Positions 17,535 through 27,087 of a stretch of 64,000 bases of DNA are shown piece after piece; position 1 is the stretch's first letter; each line of letters begins with the position of its first letter. Made by a program: the position numbers and the translations under genes. Where the stretch lies: NCBI RefSeq assembly GCF_006517255.1, contig NZ_CP041185.1, forward strand, positions 2,418,001-2,482,000, in the 5' to 3' direction. The DNA is from Janthinobacterium tructae (GTDB lineage Bacteria; Pseudomonadota; Gammaproteobacteria; Burkholderiales; Burkholderiaceae_D). Under the pieces are notes generated by a model. The model was given only the letters and a program-made list of their open reading frames with translations, did not search any database and had not been told where the DNA came from.

Positions 17535-19415
17535 TTAAACGACCTGGTCCAGGGACTTGCCCTTCAAGGCCGTGCGCACGCTGCGGTCCATGCGGCGCGA
17601 GGCGAAATCCTCGGTGCCGTCGGCCAGCGCTTCGATCGCCAGCTTCAAGGCCTGGTGGTCGATGGCGCCGCTTTGCGATTGCGCAATGGCGTCGCGCACC
17701 TTGTTCATCAAGCCATCCACGGTGGCGCGCTCGGCGTCATCGAGCAAGCCGCCGTCTTCATCGAGCGCCGACTGCGTGGCCAGCAGGATGCGTTCCGCTT
17801 CCACCTGCTCTTCGCGCAGCGCGCGCGCCACCATGTCGACGTCGGCCGAGGTGTACGAATCCTGCAGCATGCGCGCGATGTCATCGTCGCCCAGGCCATA
17901 GGCCGGCTTGACGCTGATCGACGCTTCCACGCCAGAGCGCAATTCACGTGCCGACACCGACAGCAAGCCGTCCGCATCGACCTGATACGTGATGCGGATG
18001 CGCGCGGCGCCCGCCACCATCGGTGGAATGCCGCGCAGTTCAAAGCGCGCCAGGGAGCGGCAATCGCTCACCAGTTCGCGCTCGCCCTGCAGCACGTGCA
18101 CGGCCAGGGCCGTCTGGCCATCTTTAAATGTCGTGAATTCCTGCGCACGGGCGCACGGTATGGTCGAATTGCGCGGGATGATCTTTTCCACCAGGCCGCC
18201 CATGGTTTCGATGCCCAGGGAGAGCGGGATCACGTCCAGCAGCAGCCAGTCGTCGCCGGCGGCGCGATTACCGGCCAGCAAGTTCGCCTGGATGGCGGCG
18301 CCCAGCGCCACCACCTTGTCCGGGTCGATATTCGCGTGCGGCGTCGTGTGGAAGAATTCGCTGACGGCGCGCTGCACGTGCGGCATGCGCGTGGCGCCAC
18401 CGACCATCACCACGCCGTCGACGTCGTCCGCATCCACGTTCGCGTCGCGCAAGGCCTTCTTGATGGCGTTCATGGTCTTGCCCACCAGATGCTGCGTCAT
18501 GGCGGCAAATTCCGTCGCCGTGATGCGCAGGTGGATTTCTTCGCCCGAGTTCAGGGCCGCGTCGATCATCGTTTCCGACTTGGTCGACAGCGTTTCCTTG
18601 ATCTCGCGCGCTTTCACCATCAGGATGGCCGTGTCTTCGTCCGACAGCGGCGCCAGCTTGGCGTGCTCGCTGATCCAGCAGAACAGGCGGCGGTCGAAAT
18701 CGTCGCCGCCCAGGGCCGAGTCACCGCCCGTGGACAAGACTTCAAAGACACCCTTGCTCAGTTTCAGGATCGAGATGTCGAAGGTGCCGCCACCGAGGTC
18801 ATACACGGCGTACACGCCTTCGGAGGCATTGTCGAGGCCATACGCGATGGCGGCGGCCGTCGGCTCGCTCAAGAGGCGCAAGACATTGATGCCGGCCAGT
18901 TGCGCCGCATCTTTGGTCGCCTGGCGCTGCGCGTCGTCAAAGTAGGCGGGTACGGTGATCACGGCGCCCACCAGGTCGTCGCCCAGGGAATCTTCCGCGC
19001 GCTGGCGCAGGGTGGCGAGAATTTGCGCCGACACTTCGACGGGGCTTTTCACGCCGGCCACGGTTTTCAGCTGCACCATGCCAGGCGTATCCTGGAAGTC
19101 GTAGGGCAGGTTTTCCGCGTAGGCGATGTCTGCCAGGCCACGGCCCATGAAGCGTTTCACGGACACGATGGTGTTCTTCGGGTCGGTGGTTTGCGCGGAC
19201 AGGGCCTTGTAGCCGATGTTCGCGTGGCCGTTCGGCAGGTAGCGCACGACGGAGGGCAGCAGGGAGCGCCCGTCTTCGTCGTTGAGCACCTCGGGAATGC
19301 TGTTGCGCACGGTGGCGACCAGGGAATTGGTGGTACCCAGATCGATGCCGACGGCCAGGCGGTGCTGGTGCGGCGCGGTCGACATGCCTGGTTCGGAAAT
19401 TTGCAGAAGTGCCAT
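17535..19415 (-). CDS. hscA: Fe-S assembly chaperone HscA (Hsp70 family)
   Basis: A 626-residue specialised Hsp70 that, with HscB, releases clusters from IscU. The ATPase domain begins [10 protein letters not shown] near residue 22 and contains the D-L-G-G-G-T-F-D phosphate loop; the substrate-binding domain begins near residue 395. The C-terminus lacks the DnaK E-E-V-D-like tail, as in HscA. Downstream of hscB by 88 bases and upstream of fdx by 71 bases. Confidence 0.97.
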   Translation of the reverse strand: MALLQISEPGMSTAPHQHRLAVGIDLGTTNSLVATVRNSIPEVLNDEDGRSLLPSVVRYLPNGHANIGYKALSAQTTDPKNTIVSVKRFMGRGLADIAYAENLPYDFQDTPGMVQLKTVAGVKSPVEVSAQILATLRQRAEDSLGDDLVGAVITVPAYFDDAQRQATKDAAQLAGINVLRLLSEPTAAAIAYGLDNASEGVYAVYDLGGGTFDISILKLSKGVFEVLSTGGDSALGGDDFDRRLFCWISEHAKLAPLSDEDTAILMVKAREIKETLSTKSETMIDAALNSGEEIHLRITATEFAAMTQHLVGKTMNAIKKALRDANVDADDVDGVVMVGGATRMPHVQRAVSEFFHTTPHANIDPDKVVALGAAIQANLLAGNRAAGDDWLLLDVIPLSLGIETMGGLVEKIIPRNSTIPCARAQEFTTFKDGQTALAVHVLQGERELVSDCRSLARFELRGIPPMVAGAARIRITYQVDADGLLSVSARELRSGVEASISVKPAYGLGDDDIARMLQDSYTSADVDMVARALREEQVEAERILLATQSALDEDGGLLDDAERATVDGLMNKVRDAIAQSQSGAIDHQALKLAIEALADGTEDFASRRMDRSVRTALKGKSLDQVV

Positions 19416-19503
19416 TGTATTCGTGCCTCGATTAATTTTGTGCGTGGTGCTGCTGATGCCTGTCGCGCATTATAAGACGCGCGCCGGACTGGCGCTTGGT
19501 CAG

Positions 19504-20019
19504 TCAGGCTTCCATGGCTTCGTATGCAAAACGGACTTCCTCGCCGAATTTGTCGAGGAACATCAGGGCGCGCACGCTTTGCGCGGCATTCACATAGTCG
19601 GCGGCGTCGAGCTGGGCCGCCACCTGGGCCAGCAAGGCCTTGCGTTCGCCGCGCAGCTGGCGGTCCAGGGCGTCGAGCGCGTCGGCATCCTTGCCGGCGC
19701 GTGCATCGCCCAGTTCCTCGCGCCATTCCATCTGCTGCATCAGGAAGCTGACGGGCATGGCCGTGTTCGATTCCGTCTGCAAATCGACGCCATTGAGCTC
19801 GCACAGGTATTGCGCGCGCTTTTGCGGGCTTTTCAGGGTTTGATAGGCTTCATTGGCGCGCGTGGCCCATTGCATCGCCACGCGCTTTTCAGCGCTGCTG
19901 GCGTTGATGAAGCGGTCCGGGTGGACCTTGCCCTGCACGTCGCGGTAGGCAGAGTCGAGCGCGCTCATGTCGAGCCCGAACTGCGCCGGCAACTGGAATA
20001 ATTCGAAGTGATTTTGCAT
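19504..20019 (-). CDS. hscB: Co-chaperone HscB (J-domain protein)
   Basis: A 171-residue protein with an N-terminal J domain (H-P-D at residues 33-35, followed by R-F) and a C-terminal three-helix domain that binds IscU. It stimulates the ATPase of HscA. No strong ribosome-binding site is visible before the ATG. It lies between iscA and hscA as in other ISC operons. Confidence 0.96.
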   Translation of the reverse strand: MQNHFELFQLPAQFGLDMSALDSAYRDVQGKVHPDRFINASSAEKRVAMQWATRANEAYQTLKSPQKRAQYLCELNGVDLQTESNTAMPVSFLMQQMEWREELGDARAGKDADALDALDRQLRGERKALLAQVAAQLDAADYVNAAQSVRALMFLDKFGEEVRFAYEAMEA

Positions 20020-20085
20020 AATGGTCGGTGGTCGCTGTACCGCAATCGATGGGTACAGCGCACCGACCGGGGTCTTGCCAGCTGT

Positions 20086-20406
20086 TTAAATCCTGAAGGA
20101 CTCGCCGCAGCCGCAGGCGTCTTTTTCGTTCGGATTGTGGAACTTGAAGCCTTCGTTCAAGCCTTCGCGCGCGAAATCGAGTTCCGTGCCGTCGATGTAA
20201 GGCAGGCTTTTCGGGTCGACGAAGACCTTCACGCCGTGCGATTCGAAGACGCTGTCTTCGGCCGCCACTTCATCGACATATTCGAGCTTGTAAGCGAGGC
20301 CCGAGCAGCCCGTGGTGCGCACGCCAAAGCGCAAACCCATGCCCTTGCCGCGCCGTTCGATATAACGGTTGATGTGTTTCGCCGCTTTTTCGGTCAGTGT
20401 GATCAT
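20086..20406 (-). CDS. iscA: Fe-S assembly A-type carrier IscA
   Basis: A 106-residue A-type carrier with the three invariant cysteines C34, C98 and C100 (the last two in C-G-C-G-E-S-F). It carries Fe-S clusters to client proteins. ATG at 20406 was chosen because GGAG lies 7 bases upstream; the longer frame to 20454 overlaps the iscU end. Confidence 0.96.
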   Translation of the reverse strand: MITLTEKAAKHINRYIERRGKGMGLRFGVRTTGCSGLAYKLEYVDEVAAEDSVFESHGVKVFVDPKSLPYIDGTELDFAREGLNEGFKFHNPNEKDACGCGESFRI

Positions 20407-20457
20407 GTATTTCTCCGCAACTGCCCCGGCCTTGCGGCTGGGGCGGGCTGCCAACGT

Positions 20458-20847
20458 TTAAGCTGCTACTGGATGGCGGGTCTGGTAATCCAGCACTGCC
20501 GCCTTGATGGCGTCTTCCGCCAGGATGGAGCAGTGGATTTTCACTGGCGGCAGGGCCAGTTCTTCGGCGATCTGCGTGTTCTTGATGGCCAGCGCCTGGT
20601 CCAGGGTCTTGCCCTTGACCCATTCTGTCACCAGCGAGCTCGACGCGATGGCCGAACCGCAGCCATAGGTCTTGAATTTCGCATCTTCGATCAGGCCATC
20701 GGCGCCGACCTTGATCTGCAGTTTCATCACGTCGCCGCAGGCGGGCGCGCCTACCATGCCGGTGCCGATGGTGTCATCACCCTTGTCGAAAGCGCCCACG
20801 TTGCGCGGGTTTTCGTAGTGATCGAGTACTTTGTCCGAGTAAGCCAT
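20458..20847 (-). CDS. iscU: Fe-S cluster scaffold IscU
   Basis: A 129-residue scaffold with cluster ligands C37, C63 and C106, Asp39, and the HscA recognition motif L-P-P-V-K at residues 99-103. The cluster is assembled here from IscS sulfur. AAAGGAG precedes the ATG by 7 bases, a very strong ribosome-binding site. Confidence 0.98.
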   Translation of the reverse strand: MAYSDKVLDHYENPRNVGAFDKGDDTIGTGMVGAPACGDVMKLQIKVGADGLIEDAKFKTYGCGSAIASSSLVTEWVKGKTLDQALAIKNTQIAEELALPPVKIHCSILAEDAIKAAVLDYQTRHPVAA

Positions 20848-20902
20848 TTTGATGCTCCTTTAATATTCTTGCCGGCCCCATTAGCAGAGGCCACGGTGTT
20901 GG

Positions 20903-22159
20903 TTAGTGGGCTGCCCATTGGATCGAATTAATGTCGATGCCGTCTTTAAACATATCCCACAGCGGCGACAGTTCGCGCAGCTTGTGTACTTTCGATTTCA
21001 GCAGATTCACGGCGAAGTCGATATCTTCCTCGGTCGAGAAGCGGCCGATGGTGAAGCGGATCGAGCTGTGCGCCAGTTCGTCGCTGCGGCCCAGAGCGCG
21101 CAGCACGTACGATGGTTCCAGGCTGGCCGAGGTGCAGGCCGAACCGGACGACACGGCGATATCCTTGATCGCCATGATCAGCGACTCGCCTTCAACGTAG
21201 TTGAAGCTGACGTTCAGGTTGTGCGGCACGCGGTGCTCCATGTCGCCGTTGATGTAGACTTCTTCGATCTCTTGCAAGCCCTTGGCCAGGCGGTCGCGCA
21301 AGGCCTTGATGCGGCCGATTTCGCTGTCCATTTCTTCCTTGGCGATGCGGAAGCTTTCGCCCATGCCTACGATCTGGTGCGTCGGCAGGGTGCCCGAGCG
21401 CAGGCCGCGCTCATGGCCGCCACCGTGCATCTGCGCTTCCAGGCGCACGCGCGGCTTGCGGCAGACGTACAGCGCGCCCACGCCTTTCGGGCCGTAGGTT
21501 TTGTGCGCCGTGAAGGTCATCAGGTCGACCTTGGTCTTTTGCAGGTCGATGACGACCTTGCCTGTCGCTTGCGCGGCGTCGCAATGGAAGATGATGCCTT
21601 TCGAGCGGCAGAACACGCCGATTTCGTCGATCGGCTGGATCACGCCGATTTCGTTGTTCACCAGCATCACCGACACGAGGATGGTGTCCGGGCGCACGGC
21701 CGCGGCCAGCTGCTCGACGGTGATCAGGCCGTTGTCCTGCGGTTCCAGATACGTCGCTTCGAAGCCGATGCGTTCCAGTTCGCGCACCGTGTCGAGCACC
21801 GATTTATGCTCGGTCTTGACGGTGATGATGTGTTTGCCCTTGGTCTTGTAGAATTGCGCCGCGCCCTTGATGGCCAGGTTGTTGCTTTCCGTCGCGCCGG
21901 AAGTCCAGATGATTTCGCGCGGATCGGCGTTCACCAGGGCCGCCACGTAGCCGCGTGCCTCTTCCACGGCTTTTTCCGCCGTCCAGCCATACATGTGGCT
22001 GCGCGATGCCGGATTGCCGAACTGCTCGCGCAGGTAAGGAATCATCTTGTCGGCGACGCGTGGATCGATCGGCGTCGTGGCCGAGTAATCCATATAGATC
22101 GGGAAATGCGGTGCGGTTTCAAAGTGCACTTGGCCTACGTTTTTTTCAGGGGCGTTCAT
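20903..22159 (-). CDS. iscS: Cysteine desulfurase IscS
   Basis: A 418-residue PLP enzyme that supplies sulfur for Fe-S clusters and tRNA thiolation. The PLP lysine is K220 in [10 protein letters not shown], and the persulfide cysteine is C342 in S-S-G-S-A-C-T-S-A. It has a 14-residue N-terminal extension relative to E. coli IscS. ATG at 22159 follows GGAG by 7 bases. Second gene of the isc operon. Confidence 0.98.
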   Translation of the reverse strand: MNAPEKNVGQVHFETAPHFPIYMDYSATTPIDPRVADKMIPYLREQFGNPASRSHMYGWTAEKAVEEARGYVAALVNADPREIIWTSGATESNNLAIKGAAQFYKTKGKHIITVKTEHKSVLDTVRELERIGFEATYLEPQDNGLITVEQLAAAVRPDTILVSVMLVNNEIGVIQPIDEIGVFCRSKGIIFHCDAAQATGKVVIDLQKTKVDLMTFTAHKTYGPKGVGALYVCRKPRVRLEAQMHGGGHERGLRSGTLPTHQIVGMGESFRIAKEEMDSEIGRIKALRDRLAKGLQEIEEVYINGDMEHRVPHNLNVSFNYVEGESLIMAIKDIAVSSGSACTSASLEPSYVLRALGRSDELAHSSIRFTIGRFSTEEDIDFAVNLLKSKVHKLRELSPLWDMFKDGIDINSIQWAAH

Positions 22160-22201
22160 CAATAACTCCAATGCAATCAGCAACTTAGTATTTTGTATTT
22201 A

Positions 22202-22678
22202 TCAACCGAGGGCGGCGTGGTTACGGTGCATCACCATCACGCTTTGCTCGGCAATCTTTTGTCTCTGCTGGTCGACCAGATCCTGCAAGGACACAGAATC
22301 CAGATAATCGACCATTTTTTCGTTGAGTGTGGACCACAGCTCATGCGTCATGCAACGCGCACCCGTGGCCGCGTCGGCGCCGTGGCAATGCTCCTTGCCG
22401 CCGCACTGCGTGGCGTCCAGCGGCTCATCGACGGCGATGATGATGTCGGCCACCGTTACTTTGTCGGCACGGCGCGCCAGGCTGTAGCCGCCGCCCGGAC
22501 CACGGATCGATTCGACGATCTCATGCCGGCGCAGCTTGCCGAACAGCTGTTCCAGGTAGGACAGGGAAATCGACTGGCGCTGGCTGATGCCGGACAAGGT
22601 GACCGGACCTTTGCCCTGGCGCAGGGCAAGATCGATCATTGCAGTCACGGCAAAACGGCCTTTTGTAGTCAGACGCAT
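22202..22678 (-). CDS. iscR: Fe-S cluster-sensing regulator IscR
   Basis: A 158-residue Rrf2-family repressor with an N-terminal winged helix and cluster cysteines C92, C98 and C109 (the region Q-C-G-G-K-E-H-C). Holo-IscR represses the isc operon when cluster supply is adequate. ATG at 22678 has GAGG just upstream. The upstream region (22736-22760) contains an IscR type 1 site, so autoregulation is expected. Confidence 0.97.
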   Translation of the reverse strand: MRLTTKGRFAVTAMIDLALRQGKGPVTLSGISQRQSISLSYLEQLFGKLRRHEIVESIRGPGGGYSLARRADKVTVADIIIAVDEPLDATQCGGKEHCHGADAATGARCMTHELWSTLNEKMVDYLDSVSLQDLVDQQRQKIAEQSVMVMHRNHAALG

Positions 22679-22735
22679 ACATCCTCGGTTCAACTAGTTT
22701 AAAATATTGCGGCTTTTCAACTTCTCAAACACTGA

Positions 22736-22760
22736 GTAGTTGAATGATTTAGTCAAGTAT
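22736..22760 (-). promoter_or_regulatory. IscR type 1 binding site upstream of iscR
   Basis: On the minus strand the 25-base site starts ATACTTGACT, continues AAAT, and ends CATTCAACTAC. It fits the E. coli type 1 consensus (ATA-S-Y-Y-GACT ... GTCRRSTAT) at most positions. A downstream promoter candidate is TTGAGA with 16-base spacing to TATTTT. The site lies 58 bases before the iscR start. Confidence 0.8.
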
Positions 22761-22894
22761 AACAAATTCGGCGGGGTTTGTCAGAGCGCCCCTCGATGAC
22801 CACAGGGCTGGCAGGGGCTTAACGGGCCACGCGTGAGATGGCAGCCTCAAGAAAACAACAATCAAACAACAATCGGAAAATCGCCGGCTTCACG

Positions 22895-23012
22895 GCACCT
22901 GACAAAACCGTCGCGAGCGGAAGGGAGAGGTGGCCGAGAAGCGCAACCGTACTCTAGTACGGTGAGCATCGCAGGCCACCTATGCCGACGCGCAGCAGGT
23001 TTGGTCAGGCGC
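22895..23012 (-). repeat. Dispersed structured repeat, copy B
   Basis: Outer stem CCTGAC (22898-22903) with GTCAGG (23004-23009), continued by AAACC/GGTTT; middle stem AGGTGGCC (22928-22935) with GGCCACCT (22974-22981), perfect over 8 bp; central hairpin ACCGTAC-TCTA-GTACGGT (22946-22963). Compared with copy A, changes occur in pairs that keep the stems. On the minus strand it begins two bases after the stop of the NADAR gene. Confidence 0.9.
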
Positions 23013-23014
23013 TA

Positions 23015-23566
23015 TCATCCGCGCAGGGCGGTGCGTACTTTCATTAATTCAAAACCCAGCAGGTTCAAGCCGTCCCAGCGGGCCGGATCGCCGATGCGCG
23101 GATTGTCCGAGGCCAGGCCCACGCCCCAGATGCGGTCAACGGGACTGGCTTCGACGATGACGCGTTCACCCGTTCCCAGAAGAAACTTGCGCAGCGCGGC
23201 CTTTTGCGAGAACTTGGCAAAGTTGCCATCGAAGACGATACCGGCGCGCGCCGCTTCCCACACCTTGGCGTCAAAATTGGCCACTTCTCGCCCCAGCTTC
23301 TTCACTTCCGACGGCCGCCCGGCCGCCACGATGCGCGCCTGCACCGAGGTATCGCCAAACAGGGCCGCCTTTTGCGCCATCATGTAGTGCTCGGCCGTCG
23401 CATACGTCACGCCAGCGAGACTGAACGGCGACGGAAACCACTGGCTGAAGCAACTTTTGTCGGGCACCTGCGGCTGCGCCGGCGTGTGCCCCCAGAAATA
23501 CAGATAGTCGGGCACGCCACCAGCCGCTATCCACGCCTTCAATTCTTCCACATTACTGATTTGCAT
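23015..23566 (-). CDS. NADAR (DUF1768) family protein
   Basis: A 183-residue protein with NADAR-family blocks: Y-F-W-G-H near residue 23, C-F-S-Q-W-F-P-S-P-F, the A-T-A-E-H-Y-M-M-A-Q-K-A helix containing the conserved Glu, and the D-R-I-W-G-V-G-L end motif. Members hydrolyse N-glycosidic bonds of riboflavin-pathway intermediates (YbiA type) or remove ADP-ribose from guanine in nucleic acid. Which applies here is not decided by sequence. ATG at 23566 has a GGGGA just upstream. It follows the UDG-like gene by 38 bases, so they may be co-transcribed. Confidence 0.82.
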   Translation of the reverse strand: MQISNVEELKAWIAAGGVPDYLYFWGHTPAQPQVPDKSCFSQWFPSPFSLAGVTYATAEHYMMAQKAALFGDTSVQARIVAAGRPSEVKKLGREVANFDAKVWEAARAGIVFDGNFAKFSQKAALRKFLLGTGERVIVEASPVDRIWGVGLASDNPRIGDPARWDGLNLLGFELMKVRTALRG

Positions 23567-23604
23567 ATTCCCCGCACTTCCGCCAGACAGGCGCCAATTC
23601 AATC

Positions 23605-24384
23605 TCAAGCACGCAACAGTTGCATCGGGCCAAACAAGGCCTGCATGTCGCTGTTGCCGATAAAGGACAGATTATACGGATGTTCCGCCGTCACCTGCGG
23701 CAGCATTGCCGCCACCGGCAGGCGTTTGATGAGCTCGGCAATCTTGCCCCACAACACCAGTTGCGGCAAGGCCGCCCCGCCCTGCTGCGCCAGCGCTTCC
23801 AGCACCACTTGCAGGAAGGGCAGCCAGCCGCGCGCATCCTGCACGGGCGGTACGTGAGAACGGAACACCAGCGCCGCGTTGAGCAGCAAGAAACCCTGCT
23901 CCGTCATCTTGCGCTGCAAGTCGGGCAGGGTCTGGATCACGCCGCTGCCGGGCAGCTGCGCGGCGGCCGCCACGGGCGCCATGGCCGCGCCGGACGTGTC
24001 ACCGCCTTGCAACTGGCCATCGGCCACCAGCAGCATCTTCATGAAGTTGCGCAGGGATGTGGCGCGGTTGACGGGTTTCGACAGCCCCGTCGCCGACCAT
24101 AAACTGCCGACGGCACCATCCATGAAGCACACGCCCGTGGCGCTGTCGGCGCGCGGATACGGCCCCTCACCCACCAGCACGTAGCGCACCTGCGCCAGCG
24201 GCAGGGCAAAAGCGGCGAACAGCCGGCCCTGCGTGGGCAGATAATCGTCGACGGCCAGCGTCGGCAGATAGGCGGGATCGGCCGCCATCACGGCGTGCAA
24301 GCCGCGCAGCAGGATGGGATGCCAGGAAACATGCGCCAGGGACAGGGCATCGGTGATGCTGGCAGGAACGGTGGTTGCGGTCAT
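23605..24384 (-). CDS. Uracil-DNA glycosylase-like protein with altered active site
   Basis: A 259-residue protein with the Ung-type fold signature: V-L-V-G-E-G-P-Y-P-R-A-D then G-V-C-F-M matches G-Q-D-P-Y-H ... G-L-C-F-S of family 1 enzymes, and H-P-Y-N-L-S near the C-terminus matches H-P-S-P-L-S. The catalytic Asp of G-Q-D-P-Y is Gly here and the Ser after H-P is Tyr, so normal uracil excision is doubtful. ATG at 24384 is the most likely start, although no clear ribosome-binding site is seen and the frame runs to 24468. It lies upstream of the NADAR gene. Confidence 0.75.
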   Translation of the reverse strand: MTATTVPASITDALSLAHVSWHPILLRGLHAVMAADPAYLPTLAVDDYLPTQGRLFAAFALPLAQVRYVLVGEGPYPRADSATGVCFMDGAVGSLWSATGLSKPVNRATSLRNFMKMLLVADGQLQGGDTSGAAMAPVAAAAQLPGSGVIQTLPDLQRKMTEQGFLLLNAALVFRSHVPPVQDARGWLPFLQVVLEALAQQGGAALPQLVLWGKIAELIKRLPVAAMLPQVTAEHPYNLSFIGNSDMQALFGPMQLLRA

Positions 24385-24649
24385 GAGGCGTGAAGTATTT
24401 GGGCAAACGCAAATTGTAGCGCACCGATACGCCCGCGTTGTTGAATGGGCACCATTCCCACACTCCACAGCAATACCAATATCGCCACAACCGTATCAAA
24501 AATTGCACGCCACCTGCGCCAATCGATGCCGGCAATGCTAGACTGGTTTCCTTGGGACTTGAGCCACATCAAGATATAGTGCCTACCGGCTTCTTCGATC
24601 CACTAACGCTCATTGCGCCTGGGCAAGTTCTCAACACACTGCCCTGCCC

Positions 24650-26389
24650 ATGCCACGTCCCTACCTCATCCGATTGAGCGCCGCGATACGCCAGCCCTGC
24701 CTGAGCTTTCTGCTATGGCTATGCTGCAACGCCCCCGTCCATGCGCAAGACCTGGCGGAGATCAGCGCACCTCGTTTTGCGCCAAGGCAAGTGCTGGTAC
24801 TGTATTCGCTGGGCAGCGATGCCTCCTCGCAGTGGCAAACGCTGATCCACAAGGGCATGAGCGTTGAACTGGCCAACGAGAACTGGCACCTCGCGCCCGG
24901 CATCTATGAGGAGCGGCTCGATTCCGTGCGCGTGGGCGAACAGCCTGCCGTCGCCGGGCTGGAAACGTATCTGCAAACCAAGTACAGGATGGTGCAATTC
25001 GACGCCATCATCACGGAAAACTATCTGGCGGCCCAGTTCCTGAGCCAGCATCCGCAGCTGTTTCCCGGCGTGCCCCGCTACTATGTGAATCAGGGACGGC
25101 AGGACTGGGCGCCTGCCGACGGCATCAATCTCGATGTGCGCCACGATTTCGGCAAGGCCATCGCCGTCATGCTGCAAGTGACGCCAGGACTGCGCCATAT
25201 CGCCGTCGTCGGCGACGGCAGCGCACGCGGCCAGGCGTGGATCGCCGCCATCCGCGCCGCCATCGCGCCCTACCAGGACCGTCTCAAGGCCGATTTCTGG
25301 GATCACCTGAGCCAGGAAGAGTTGTGGCGCCGCACCGGCACGCTGGGACAGGGCAGCGCCATCTACCTGCTGCCCGTCTACCGCGACGTGCTGGGGCAGC
25401 GCACCACGCCGCCCGCCATGGCGCGCGACCTGGCCTCGCGCAGCGCCGTGCCCATTTTCACCAGCGTGGAATCGCTGATACTGCCCGGCGTGGTGGGCGG
25501 CTATGTCATCAGCGGAGAGAAAGTGGGGCGCACCATTGCGCGCATTCTGCTGGGCAGAACGCCCGATCCGGATGGCATGCAGGTATATATCTTCGACGAT
25601 GCCGCAATACAGCGTTTCGGCTTGCGCAATCTGCCCGGCGAGTCGCGCATCCTGAACCGGCCACAGGGTGTATGGGCGCAATATCACTGGCAGATCATCG
25701 CCGGACTGTCGCTGATCACGCTGCAAGCGGCGCTGATTACGGCCCTGCTACTGGCCCAGCGCAGCCGCCGCGCCAGCGTGGCGGCGCTGCATGCGGAGCG
25801 CGACATGCTCGAGGAACGGGTCTTGCAGCGCACCCTGGAACTGCTGGTAGCCAACTCCCGGCTGGAGCAGCAAGCCACGACCGACCCGCTGACGGGCCTG
25901 GGGAACCGCCGCATGATGACCCTGCGGCTGACAGAGGAACTTGAACGCGCGCAACGCTTCGGCCATACGCTGTCGCTGCTGATGATCGATATCGACCACT
26001 TCAAGCGCATCAATGACGACCATGGCCACGACGCGGGCGACCGCGCCATCGCTGCCGTCGCGCAAGTGCTGCGCAGCGTCACACGGGGCATGGATACGGC
26101 GGCGCGCTTCGGGGGCGAGGAGTTCGTGCTGCTGATGCCGGAGACGCCGCTGCCAGTGGCGCTGGAAGCGGCCGAGCGCCTGCGCCTGGCGGCAGCCAGC
26201 TTGCGCGTGGAATGCGATGACGGCCAACTGGTCAGCCTGACCATCAGCATCGGCGTGACATGCAACACGCCGCAATCGACCGCAGCAACCAGGCGGGAAG
26301 CGGACAACATGACCGATCTGCTGATCCGGGCCGACCAGGCCCTGTACCGCGCCAAACATGGCGGACGGGACAGGGTTGAGTGGAGCTGA
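24650..26389 (+). CDS. Diguanylate cyclase with periplasmic ABC-type binding sensor domain
   Basis: A 579-residue membrane protein: signal/anchor helix (residues 10-32), periplasmic domain of the ABC_sub_bind type at about 45-320, transmembrane helix near 345-368, a short coiled coil, then a GGDEF domain. The active site is R-F-G-G-E-E-F near residue 487 and the inhibitory I-site R-G-M-D lies five residues before it, so product inhibition is expected. It probably makes cyclic di-GMP in response to an unknown periplasmic ligand. Divergent from the UDG-like gene. Confidence 0.9.
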   Translation: MPRPYLIRLSAAIRQPCLSFLLWLCCNAPVHAQDLAEISAPRFAPRQVLVLYSLGSDASSQWQTLIHKGMSVELANENWHLAPGIYEERLDSVRVGEQPAVAGLETYLQTKYRMVQFDAIITENYLAAQFLSQHPQLFPGVPRYYVNQGRQDWAPADGINLDVRHDFGKAIAVMLQVTPGLRHIAVVGDGSARGQAWIAAIRAAIAPYQDRLKADFWDHLSQEELWRRTGTLGQGSAIYLLPVYRDVLGQRTTPPAMARDLASRSAVPIFTSVESLILPGVVGGYVISGEKVGRTIARILLGRTPDPDGMQVYIFDDAAIQRFGLRNLPGESRILNRPQGVWAQYHWQIIAGLSLITLQAALITALLLAQRSRRASVAALHAERDMLEERVLQRTLELLVANSRLEQQATTDPLTGLGNRRMMTLRLTEELERAQRFGHTLSLLMIDIDHFKRINDDHGHDAGDRAIAAVAQVLRSVTRGMDTAARFGGEEFVLLMPETPLPVALEAAERLRLAAASLRVECDDGQLVSLTISIGVTCNTPQSTAATRREADNMTDLLIRADQALYRAKHGGRDRVEWS

Positions 26390-26416
26390 ACCTGCTCCCC
26401 TTGTTGACCTGATACC

Positions 26417-27073
26417 CTATTCGGCGTCAGGCTGCTGCGACGGATGGGCGGCGGCAAACGCCGGCAAGCCGGCACAATGCGCGTGGATGCGCGCCACGCG
26501 CGGGTACGGCGCCAGGTCGATGGCGAAACGCTGCGCATTGAACACTTGCGGCACCAGGCAGCAATCGGCCATCGTCGGGCTGTCGCCATGGCAGAACAGG
26601 CCCGTACCGGCCGGGTCGCCCTGCGCCAGCAGCGCTTCGACGGCCGCCAGTCCCTCGGCCATCCAGTGGCGGTACCACTCCTGTTTGGCCTCGTCCGACA
26701 GGCACAGGGTGTTTTTCAGGTATTTCAGGACGCGCAGATTCGTCAGCGGATGCGCATCGCAGGCGATCGCCAGCGCCAGCGCGCGCACGCGGGCGCGGCC
26801 CAGCGCGTCCGGCGGCAGCAGCGGCATGGCTGGCCGCGTCTCGTCCAGGTATTCAAGCATCGCCAGCGACTGCGTGAGGATGGCGCCGTCGTCATCAAGC
26901 GCCGGCACCAGCGCCGACGGGTTGACGGCGCGGTAGGCCGGCAGCAACTGCTGGCCGCCATCCTGCAGCAGATGCACGGGGATGCTGTCGTAGGCGATGC
27001 CCTTTACATTCAAGGCAATGCGCACGCGATAGGCGGCCGAACTGCGGAAGTAGGTGTACAGCTTCATGCTCAT
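26417..27073 (-). CDS. maiA: Maleylacetoacetate isomerase (zeta-class GST)
   Basis: A 218-residue glutathione transferase with the zeta-class motif S-S-A-A-Y-R-V-R-I-A-L-N at residues 11-22. It isomerises maleylacetoacetate (or maleylpyruvate) to the fumaryl form with glutathione. It starts 14 bases after the fumarylacetoacetate hydrolase stop, so the two steps are encoded together. The homogentisate-specific role is inferred; maleylpyruvate isomerase is the alternative. Confidence 0.88.
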   Translation of the reverse strand: MSMKLYTYFRSSAAYRVRIALNVKGIAYDSIPVHLLQDGGQQLLPAYRAVNPSALVPALDDDGAILTQSLAMLEYLDETRPAMPLLPPDALGRARVRALALAIACDAHPLTNLRVLKYLKNTLCLSDEAKQEWYRHWMAEGLAAVEALLAQGDPAGTGLFCHGDSPTMADCCLVPQVFNAQRFAIDLAPYPRVARIHAHCAGLPAFAAAHPSQQPDAE

Positions 27074-27087
27074 GGCGGGGCGTCCTT

